64,000 bases of DNA, taken from positions 51,911,947 through 51,975,946 of the forward strand of contig CM047806.1 of the NCBI GenBank assembly GCA_026214975.1, given 5' to 3'. The position numbers and the translations under genes are program-made. The notes beneath the pieces are model-generated. The model was not told the DNA's origin, did not search any database, and worked only from the letters and a program-made list of their open reading frames with translations. Position 1 is the stretch's first letter, and every line of letters begins with the position of its first letter. Below are positions 57,601 to 64,000 of the stretch, one piece after another. This DNA is from Gentiana macrophylla (Eukaryota > Streptophyta > Magnoliopsida > Gentianales > Gentianaceae).

Positions 57601-57822
57601 TGCTTCACACCTGTGCATTATCCTCTTGCCATTTCCAGGAATTTGTTCTACAAGTCGAAAGCAATCTAATGATTCTTATGTTTTGTTTTTTTCTTCTTTT
57701 TGTTTTATCTATTTATTTTGCAGGTGAAATATTTACAAATAGCAAAGAAATCCAAGACATACAATCCATATCGATGGGTGAGATACGTGACTCAGGCCAA
57801 TTCTTATGTTGCGCGCATATGA
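39643..57822 (+). CDS. AP4M: AP-4 complex subunit mu (13 exons), with a one-base frameshift in exon 6
   Basis: Exons: 39643-39700, 49901-49995, 50302-50505, 51202-51318, 51424-51552, 55043-55170, 55280-55383, 55488-55592, 55727-55821, 56216-56303, 56421-56481, 56864-56937, 57724-57822. The protein starts [19 protein letters not shown] (another in-frame ATG is at 39640) and ends [14 protein letters not shown]. It is recognisable exon by exon as the medium chain of the plant AP-4 adaptor: an N-terminal longin-like domain (exons 1-4), then the mu homology domain that reads tyrosine-based sorting signals of cargo at the trans-Golgi network. Summed exons are 1357 nt; without one G of the GGGG at 55154-55157 they give 1356 nt, i.e. 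451 residues, the length I know for the Arabidopsis protein. As written, the frame fails at the end of exon 6. All introns are GT-AG except intron 10, which is GC-AG. Exon 5 could start at 51421, adding one Gln. Confidence 0.95.
40225..41231 (-). pseudogene. LINE ORF2 fragment, C-terminal part (in AP4M intron 1)
   Basis: The minus strand reads [17 protein letters not shown] and [11 protein letters not shown] (41230-41110), then a decayed reverse-transcriptase zinc-binding domain (40903-40343) ending with [16 protein letters not shown]. This is the usual C-terminus of plant LINE ORF2. The 3' tail on the minus strand (about 40290-40225, cttcatcaatataatttt) looks like a LINE 3' UTR. Its upstream part is at 48921-49810, separated by the 41232-48920 insertion block. 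Confidence 0.8.
41232..41549 (-). mobile_element. TRIM element 1, 318 bp (in AP4M intron 1)
   Basis: Two LTRs of 74-79 bp (41232-41305 and 41471-41549) flank about 165 bp. A perfect primer-site complement, gctctgatacca (41459-41470), directly abuts the right LTR, and a polypurine-tract complement, cgccccct, follows the left LTR. The internal part contains a near-duplicate of about 75 bp (gtgggtctttt, agcccaacacttgttt), including an extra copy of the LTR end. No coding. LTRs this small with intact priming sites define a TRIM. Its right LTR also forms the outer end of the large inverted repeat. Confidence 0.8.
41472..42938. repeat. Large imperfect inverted repeat, arms about 715 and 722 bp, 30-bp loop
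   Basis: The left arm 41472-42186 is complementary to 42217-42938. The outer 75 bp of each arm is the TRIM LTR; the innermost pair is atcacaatggttctag/ctagaaccattgtgat. Arms differ by scattered substitutions and short indels. The arm body is itself repetitive: on the minus strand of the right arm (42743-42528) it reads [20 protein letters not shown] and [11 protein letters not shown], a loose 12-residue pattern. A decayed repeat-protein coding segment was therefore probably duplicated head to head. Transcribed as part of the AP4M intron, it would fold into a long hairpin. Confidence 0.85.
42940..43226 (-). mobile_element. TRIM element 2 (5'-truncated LTR on the left)
   Basis: It has the same family as TRIM 1 in the same orientation. 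A truncated left LTR starts at 42940 (tggggaggtaggtag). Then come the polypurine complement cgcccccgc, an internal region with the same duplicated block, a decayed primer site gctcttctacca (about 43141-43152) and a right LTR at about 43154-43226 ending tatacttcaaca. It adjoins the right arm of the inverted repeat. Confidence 0.7.
45685..46582. mobile_element. TIR element of about 898 bp inserted in the integrase/RT gap of copia I
   Basis: It begins GGGGCCTGCTTGATAAAC and ends (inverted) GGGGCCGTTTGTTAAATC, with aagtactctga/aagtaactgaa-like subterminal similarity. The copia reading resumes directly after it (SPKVFG), so its boundaries are fairly sure. I see no clean target duplication. It has no transposase. 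Superfamily is unclear (PIF/Harbinger or hAT MITE). Confidence 0.6.
46165..46502 (+). repeat. Microsatellite and G-rich minisatellite
   Basis: 46165-46395 is a run of (ta)n, (tg)n and (ac)n tracts. 46396-46502 turns into a very G-rich strand with gcgggcaagcgggcggg and repeated gtgtgggtgtggg. At least eight GGG runs lie within 46456-46502. All ORFs across it are low-complexity artefacts. Confidence 0.85.
48238..48399 (+). repeat. 81-bp tandem duplication in the RNase H of copia I
   Basis: gc[ct]gaatatcgggccgtggca starts at 48238 and again at 48319. The unit of 81 bp (27 codons, AEYRAVAQ to LGVPCE) is repeated with a 2-base difference and a few substitutions. Confidence 0.8.
48921..49810 (-). 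pseudogene. LINE ORF2 fragment, RT part (in AP4M intron 1)
   Basis: On the minus strand: [26 protein letters not shown] then NLMILCKAG (RT motif with FADN in place of FADD), and later [19 protein letters not shown] then [13 protein letters not shown] (49110-49000), ending near 48921 with [13 protein letters not shown] text. The next residues of a LINE (QQDSWFW) are found at 41230, so 41232-48920 was inserted into this LINE. The 5' half of the LINE is missing. Confidence 0.8.
50590..50975. repeat. Unclassified repeat in AP4M intron 3
   Basis: Terminal motifs gcgattgcctaggtgag (about 50609) and catcgcctaggagacc (about 50918), a further catcgcctagcgc, and an internal near-duplicate atgcatacaactctctcaa (about 50791 and 50837) suggest a small transposable element. 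The family is unknown to me. The ORFs on both strands here are not supported. Confidence 0.4.
52195..53545 (+). pseudogene. Gag and protease relics of copia J
   Basis: Gag starts [14 protein letters not shown] and continues [20 protein letters not shown] and [12 protein letters not shown], then is frameshifted. A CCHC region ([12 protein letters not shown]) is near 53005. The protease reads [12 protein letters not shown] at 53233-53268, where the catalytic DSGA has become DFGA. The last readable piece (KKMIGSAKE) is near 53520. It is non-functional. Confidence 0.85.
53546..54725 (-). pseudogene. Inverted RT and RNase H relics of copia J
   Basis: On the minus strand from 54725: [40 protein letters not shown], the RT active site [13 protein letters not shown] (54340-54300), [20 protein letters not shown], then RNase H with [18 protein letters not shown] and [14 protein letters not shown] down to 53546. 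The domains are in proper order for the minus strand but opposite to gag. Some short frames remain open (for example 54465-54019), yet they are interrupted between domains. Confidence 0.88.
55860..56145 (+). mobile_element. TRIM element 3 (in AP4M intron 9)
   Basis: It has an LTR-like block gtaagttacatat...gattcaaca (to 55922), an exact primer site tggtatcagagca, about 150 bp of internal sequence, and a second block gtaacatgtaaattacc...gataattc (56085-56145). Both blocks share cttaag[ca]ttttgggagagatga with TRIM 1, but the orientation is plus. LTRs have diverged. Confidence 0.65.
56518..56739. mobile_element. 222-bp MITE with 9-bp TSD (in AP4M intron 11)
   Basis: Ends ggggcatttatttgcacc and, inverted, ggagcaattatttgcacc. 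Flanks 56509-56517 and 56740-56748 are both cttgtttaa. The inside contains a second nested symmetry (gaagtcggttttggagctc against ggaagtcggtttttggctcc as direct copies, each near cgacctt/tcgac text). No coding. The 9-bp duplication points to a MULE-derived MITE; an 8-bp reading (ttgtttaa) would fit hAT. Confidence 0.85.
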
Positions 57823-58163
57823 TAACCAGATGAAAAGCCTCTCGACGAGCTGCAAGCCGAACTTTGTTCATTCAGTTTTGAGTTTTTGTTTTGCTCTTTT
57901 TGCGGTAAACTGTACGTGATGATTCTGGTTAAGTGTTTTGATGAATGCCTGACCAAAATTCATGATGGCTGCTGTAACATCCTAATGTTGATGAAAATTT
58001 CTTTGGGGTTTACTCCTGCTATAGATACATCAATCTTGACAACATGAATATTACTGGTTGATCAATGCTTTCATATGATGCTGTCTATTTGGCGACTTAA
58101 ATAATGAATCCGTAGTGCCTGCATTTTTTTTTTATTTGTTTCCCTTTCAAATGCTAAAAATAT

Positions 58164-58200
<37 letters not shown>
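57823..58200 (+). other. 3' flank of AP4M with microsatellite
   Basis: This is probable 3' UTR (no strong polyadenylation signal; aaataatgaatcc near 58098 is the best candidate), then (gt)n(at)n at about 58164-58200. Confidence 0.5.
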
Positions 58201-59279
58201 GTGCTAGCAAAATGCACGTGCTTCGCACGTGTTCGGCTAAATTATTATTTTTAATATCATATCTATATTTTCAACTATGCGGTTAGTTTATAAATAAATA
58301 TATGTTCAATAATGACAATTACTACCTCAATTTCAAAATATAAATATGTAGCTTTTTGGTTTTGGAGTATTTATTTTATTATTCTTCATATTACCCATGA
58401 TTTATTATCAATTCACATACTTTTCATTACTTTATTCATAAGTATTGAATTAATTATAGTCAAATGGTATTTTTGATTTTTATCTTTAAAATTTATATCC
58501 TTATCCACTTTCTTAAACTGTGCAAAAAGTCCAAATTAACTTATATTTTGAGACGGATGTAGTATTATATATACAATGATTTTATGCTTAGTAGAATTAT
58601 TTATTTCTCTTACTCGTACGTATTGGATCAAACTCGCCATGTTACCTTTTCATTCTTTTAAGAATGATAAGCTTTTTTTAGTTATAAATCATGTATTATA
58701 TTGGTTTCTAATGAAGATTTGTCTCAAGTATCTTGTATATCTATGGATACTCTCTAAGTTCCTCCTAACCTAAAAAAATCATCGAAATATAATGTGTCCG
58801 AAAAACCATGTAATGTTTTAATTGCGTAAAGTTTTATACTAAATTCTATTACAACTGCAAATACTCTAGTTTGTCAAATAATTTACTGTCAGCCAAGACT
58901 AATAATCGTAAAGACATAGAATCATTAATTGTGTCACATGTGTAATACCGAGTTTAAAAGACATAGAATCATTAATTGCGTAAAGTTTTATACTAAATTC
59001 TATTGCAACTGCAAATACTCTAGTTTGTCAAATAATTTACTGTCAGCCAAGACTAATAATCGTAAAGACATAGAATCATTAATTGTGTCACATGTGTAAT
59101 ACCGAGTTTAAAAATATTCAAGGGTTTAGCAATAATCCCATATGGAGCACAAATCTCTTGTATAAAACTGTTAGGCCCAATGACCTTCTCGATCAATCAC
59201 ATTATATGTTTGTGGCCAATCCGACATGGCTTGAGTCATGCTTGGGTCAGCAAAAGAGTTTGGTTTGTTTTTGGACAAT
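58201..59279. other. Intergenic stretch with a hairpin and a 154-bp tandem duplication
   Basis: 58215-58231 is a perfect hairpin (cacgtgc, loop ttc, gcacgtg). From 58821 a 154-bp unit (attgcgtaaagttttatact...) is repeated at 58975 almost without change, to about 59112. No gene was seen; the ORFs at 58576 and 59083 lack family and the latter overlaps the duplication. Confidence 0.7.
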
Positions 59280-61640
59280 TTAGCATATTATTCGTTTCTT
59301 CTTCAAAACTTCTAGAACCACTTTAAGATGTTGTATGTGGGAAGCTATGACAGGGCTGAAGATTGGGATGTCATCAAAAGATATCAGCACAAACTTCCTT
59401 AAGTAAGGTCTCAACGTCTTATTCATACTTCTCTGGAATGTCGTCGGGGCATATATGTGCCCAAATGACATCACCTTGAATTCAAATTGGCCATAATGAG
59501 TTACAAAGGCGGTCTTCTGGACATCATCTTCATCATCAGAATCTAATGGAATCCAGACCTTACGTTTATTTTAGAAAATAACCTAGCACTCTCTAACTCA
59601 TCCAATAATTTATCAATTGGGGGAATATGGTAACTATCCTTGACAATCAAGTCATTCAACCTTCTGTAATCCTCACGAATCTCCAGGTTTTATATTTCTA
59701 TTTCACAAGGAGAAACGGTGATGAAAATGGACTATTATTGTGTTGTATAATCCCCGCTAAAAGATTTTATCTACCAACCGCTCTATTTCATCCTTCCATC
59801 GTGAGCATATGTTTTAGTTTCACAAGTTTCAACACATTCTTTTAAAGTGATTGTCCGCTTCATAGCCCTTCATTGGTAGAAATCCTTGGGAATTCAAACA
59901 AACCTCATGATACTCTTCTTCAATGGGCATAGGATTCAGAGCTTGTTCCCGTATCAAATTGAGGCACCCTTAGAGTCCATATGTTTCCTATATCAAATTC
60001 TTAGTAATGATTTTGATGTTGACCATCTTAAGCCGAGCTTCTTCTGTGTAACTTCTCTTTTTAACTTGTTCTACCTCGTTAGAGAAAACCAGCTCTTTGT
60101 TGAAGTCAAAGACCATGAGAATGTACCTTTTCATCCTATCCACCCTTAATATCATGTCACGTCATCTCAAATTGATCAATCTCATATCTTGTTATAACTT
60201 AACCCCTTGCAGATCTATGGCAAGTCAAGACACTTAAATTCACTCACAATTTCATTTCCATCTACTATTGTGATTAACATAAAGTGAGTTGGTTATGTCG
60301 CACATTGCACCTCCTTGGCAACTTACTGGTCTATGAAAGTGTGAGATGCACCATTGTCTATGAGGATGGCAATTGGCCTTTTCTTCAAAAAGTCTTTAGT
60401 CTTAATGGTGTTAGAGGTGACCTAACTATATAAGGTGTACATTGATAACTAAATAGTCTCAGATGGTCCAGTATCACGTACCATATCCTCTTTATCCACA
60501 TTGTCTACTGTAATCTCTCCTCAAACTTCATTATCCTCAGTTAGGAGAAAGTGTACGTGTTTCTGCTTGCACACATGGCCGGGTGTATTTTTCATCACAT
60601 TTTAAACATAACCCCTTGGCCTTATTCTCTCGTAACTTCATAGGAGTAATTGCCTTATGTATCATTGGTTTATTCTCAAATAGGGGTATTTTTAGTCACC
60701 TCGATGTTGAATGGAGAGAATCTAGACTGGCCAGAGTTAGAGTAATTTGTCTACACATGCAGCCATTATAATAGATTCATGGCATATGACAGCATTAATG
60801 ACATCATACATGTCCTCATGCTTCATCAATCTCTCCGTAGACTTAAATTCAGTGTTAAGGCCTCATATAATTCATTTGATGATGTATGTCTCTGTCAACA
60901 TATGATTTTGTAAGTTCAATAAGCTTCTTAATGCCTCAAACACCAATAGATATTCCTCTACTGTTGTCTTGTGTCTCAGTAAATGGAATTCATCTACTGC
61001 CAGTTGTAATGACCTACCTCCAAATCGTCTATAAGTTCTTCTCTTAGTAATGCCCAATTCATATTGGAAAACTCAATCTTAGATTTCCAAACCACACGTC
61101 TTCTTTTCCTTGAATATGTATTTCTATTAAGCCTACTATCTGATCAGCCGAAACATCATGCATCTTGAAGTATCTTTCACTACGTCGTTTCCATTCCTTA
61201 GGCGATTCTCTATCAAACTGGGGGAAATCGACCTTAGGAACCTTAACTCCTGCCTCAAATTTCCCTTTTCTATCTAATTTGAAGTTAGCTTCATACCTAT
61301 ATGGCATAGGTAGCAAGCCGTCATGAATTGATGGTGAGATTCAGTCTAATGAGATGACGAAGAAGGTGCTTGTGAAAACGTCTCACCCACACTATCAATT
61401 TTCTTCATCCACGCATGTAACATATATGTCAGGGAATCATTCTAAACTTGCATGGCAACTTATTCGCAGTCATAGATGACCAGAACAAGTCCATTTTAAC
61501 ATGCACCGCATCAATTTTCACATTACAGCTATGCACCTCCTCCATGCAAACATGAACATCTTCTTCTAACATATTCTAGACCTTCCAAAACTCATCCATT
61601 GCCTCCAAACGTGTACTTTCATCCCAGGACCTTACTCAAA
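59280..61640 (-). pseudogene. Gypsy (chromovirus-like) gag-protease-RT fragment
   Basis: On the minus strand: EAMDEFWKV near 61595, the gag core PKVDFPQFDRESPKEWKRRS then YFKMHDV (61240-61130), VDEFHLLRHKTTVEEYL (61010-60960), the zinc knuckle CLKCDEKYTPGHVC (60595-60550), protease LIDNGASHTF (near 60360; the usual LIDSGATHNF is altered), and RT FVTHYGQFEFKVMSFG then APTTFQRSMNKTLRPYL and ISFDDI (59510-59330). It ends at 59280, cutting RT; RNase H and integrase are missing. Stops and frameshifts are frequent. Neither LTR was identified. Confidence 0.85.
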
Positions 61641-62041
61641 ATGTTATTGTGTCTAATAGATTTGAGATTTAAATATGTTATTCAATAATATACGATTAGT
61701 TCATTATTAGTATTTTTTGAAGTTGATGATTCATTGATGAATTGAAGTGAGTAACATATGACTTTTTTATTATCTTGTTTGTCCCAAACTTGGGAATTTA
61801 ACGGTAGGTGTCGAATTTTTCGTGTTGGATGGTGTTGAAGGATGGTTAGTTTTTGGATCTTTAAGATTTGCATGGGTAGATCTTAGTTAAATATAAAACA
61901 TTTATTAAATTATCCCATTGGATTTAGTGACATAATAGTACTAATGTATTACATATATTATCATTTGTGTTACGACACAATTTGTTATTTCCTATCAATA
62001 ATTATAATTGTCAAAGAAAACCGTAAAAAAACCGGAACAAA

Positions 62042-62876
62042 GGCGAACCAAAACAGCTACTGATTCACCTTATATCTTCAACACCCCCCTCAAGTTGTAG
62101 TTAGGGGTAAGTACAACTTATAAACAAATTACTGAGTTCACTTTATAACCTAGAGCAAAGATATTTTGGGTAGGATATTTTGGCCATAATCTATTAAATG
62201 TAGCTTTTTCCACTACTTTAGTTAGAATATCAGTTAGGTTATCTTATGTTCTTACTCGCATAGGGACCAAGGTCTTGTCTTGATATTTTTCTCTGACAAA
62301 GTGGCAATCAATCTCAATATTTTGGTTCTTTCATGGAAAACTGGATTTTCCACAATATAAGTTGCACTTTTGTTGTCACAGAATAGAGGCACTAGTTGTG
62401 TATGCTGAACTTGAAAATCGGAGAAGAGATAGATCAACCATTGAATCTCACAAGATGTGAGAGCCATTGCCCTATATTCTGCCTCAGGACTGCTCCTACT
62501 AACAGTGGTCTAAATCTTGCTTTTCCATGAAATCAAAGAATTACCATGTTGAAATTGAATTCATAAACAAAAATTTGCAGAAAACTCGAAAGAAAGAACG
62601 AAGAAGATGAAGAACATTTCAAACTATGAATGAGGTGGGAAAATTTTTATTCATTGCTTTCATGAGAATTGTTACAATTGTGTACTGTCAAACCGTAATT
62701 GAGCTTATATATTAGCTCTTCTAGTCCCTAATCAACCGTTTAGACGGTTATAACAACCTAAACTACTCCTAACAGAACTAACTACTTGCCCCGTGTAGGT
62801 GTTCGACGAAAAGTTTGAATGAACTTTGTTTTCTATTTTTGCAAAACAGCTACTGATTCACCTTATGACTTCAACA
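62042..62876 (-). mobile_element. Internally deleted copia element P
   Basis: The minus-strand order is LTR 62547-62876 (starts TGTTGAAGTCATAAGGTGAA, ends TTTCAACA), about 15 bp, RNase H relic 62530-62190 (MALTSCEIQWLIYLFSDFQV, VPLFCDNKSATYI), polypurine complement cccccctcaagtt (62084-62096), then the first about 40 bp of the 3' LTR (62083-62042, same start TGTTGAAG...GGTGAATCAGTAGCTG). After that the two LTRs no longer match. All of gag, protease, integrase and RT are deleted. Confidence 0.75.
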
Positions 62877-64000
62877 TGGTTGGATGACATTGAATCTTTT
62901 AGATCATTGTATGGTTTAACCCGAGTCTTTTTAATTTCCGTCTTGCTTTATGTGATACGACGACGTAGAGGGTAACGTATAATGTTAGATGCGTTTAACG
63001 TTATACGTTCCGAACGTTTTTTTCCGAATAAAAATTCAATATCCGAATACGAGACATTACAATACCCATATTATATGATTTGTTACTCCACTATTATGAT
63101 TGCAAATAGTTATAGTATTATTCCTTTCATTTGTTAAAAAAAAAAACCTATGAAATAAAAGCCACGGACAGTTAAACTTTTTATGTAAAACACGTACTTG
63201 ACCGTAGGGCAGTTTCGGAAATGTGGCATCGATAAAACATCTACCGTTCATACTAGTAGCAGTAGTTTTTTCAACGGTGAGATTATAGTGAGACAATGAT
63301 CGCCAACTTTTTGAGGAGCACTGATCCGCCAAGTTGAGACAAAGGGAGGCACTACTGCCAGAGCATGTATGCTCCTACCAGAGCAATTAGGCAAAAATGC
63401 CCTTTTGTCTTTTACTGTCTCCTTGCAAATGAAATTAAAGTATCAACCTTATACTTCGGTTTCATCATCTCAGTTTTCTCTTTTTTTTTACTGGCTTTCT
63501 TCTTTCCTTTGTTATTTTGATCGGCAACCATTTTATCTTACACAAGTGATAAGTCCTTTTTATTTTTTATTTTTTTTTATTTTTTTCCAATTTGAAAGAA
63601 ACACACGTTTGGAAGAATCTAAATATACACTAATGAAGCTTTAAAACCAGACTGCATTATTTCCTTAAAAGAATAATCAGAATATTTTTATGATTTTATT
63701 AAAGATAGCTACACATAGAACGGTGGTGGGTCTTTCATCCCATTAACAAAATAACATAATTGCAACAACAATAATAAAAGATACTGTTACTTGCTATAAG
63801 ATCCTTCATAAATTTTATGGAAAATTAGGGATAAGACACAATCTGGAATATTTTTAAGAATAATGACAAATTTACATATTTTTATAGGGAGAAAGACAAT
63901 CGCATAATTTTTAGGGAATTAGGGAGAATGACGTAAATATTTCATCAATTGAGTAGAAGGGCAGTTTTTGAAACTTTTGTATAAAGACAAAAAACTATTT
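62877..64000. other. Unassigned AT-rich end of the window
   Basis: No protein family, TIR or LTR is recognisable. There is a T-rich run near 63480-63590 and an A run near 63137. The 91-codon ORFs at 63057 (minus) and 63369 (plus) have no family and ordinary AT-rich composition; I do not call them genes. 61641-62041, just before element P, is likewise unassigned. Confidence 0.4.

Noticed and set aside
63057..63644. 91-codon ORFs on each strand near the window end
   Set aside because: There are no domains, the flanks have AT-rich composition, and there is no splice or homology support.

Overview
The window is nuclear DNA of a flowering plant, most likely a eudicot. It is AT-rich and packed with LTR retrotransposons, with introns, plant-type LTR elements and one host gene of clearly plant type. 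I see no bacterial features, rRNA, functional tRNA or CRISPR. I cannot name the species.

From 1 to about 38.1 kb is a nest of transposable elements. Copia-like element A (minus strand, cut by the window start, to 8402) sits in the LTR of a related older element B (8403-12480). A Tat/Athila-type gypsy element F (12664-16142) follows; its gag is split into a plus half and an inverted minus half. Copia element C (16143-18692) is inserted in the gag of copia element D (18693-27270). D's 5' LTR carries a complete 6.49-kb Mutator-like element (19159-25648) with 9-bp target duplications. That MULE holds a broken mudrA-type transposase and, convergent to it, an intact small gene for a GRF-type zinc-finger/membrane protein. 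D in turn abuts an LTR (E, 27271-28252) that is inverted relative to copia element G (28253 to about 37530). G contains a solo gypsy LTR (H, 29099-30548). Its LTR holds a 1.4-kb hAT-type element (34925-36346) that keeps only a BED-finger ORF. A short tRNA-derived SINE lies at 37961-38065.

From 39.6 to 57.8 kb is the one host gene: the mu subunit of the AP-4 adaptor complex (AP4M), 13 exons on the plus strand. Intron 1 is 10.2 kb long. It contains a LINE split by a 7.7-kb block made of a TRIM, a 715-bp-arm inverted repeat, a second TRIM and a degenerate copia element, which itself carries a TIR element with a G-rich minisatellite. Intron 5 holds another copia fragment whose pol half is inverted, intron 9 a TRIM and intron 11 a 222-bp MITE. 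The exons add up to exactly 451 codons plus stop if one extra G in a GGGG run of exon 6 is discounted. As written, that base shifts the frame and removes most of the mu homology domain. It is either an assembly/homopolymer error or a real null allele.

From 57.8 to 64 kb are the gene's 3' flank, a 154-bp tandem duplication, a truncated minus-strand gypsy gag-PR-RT (59280-61640), a deleted copia element (62042-62876), and about 1.1 kb in which I recognise nothing.
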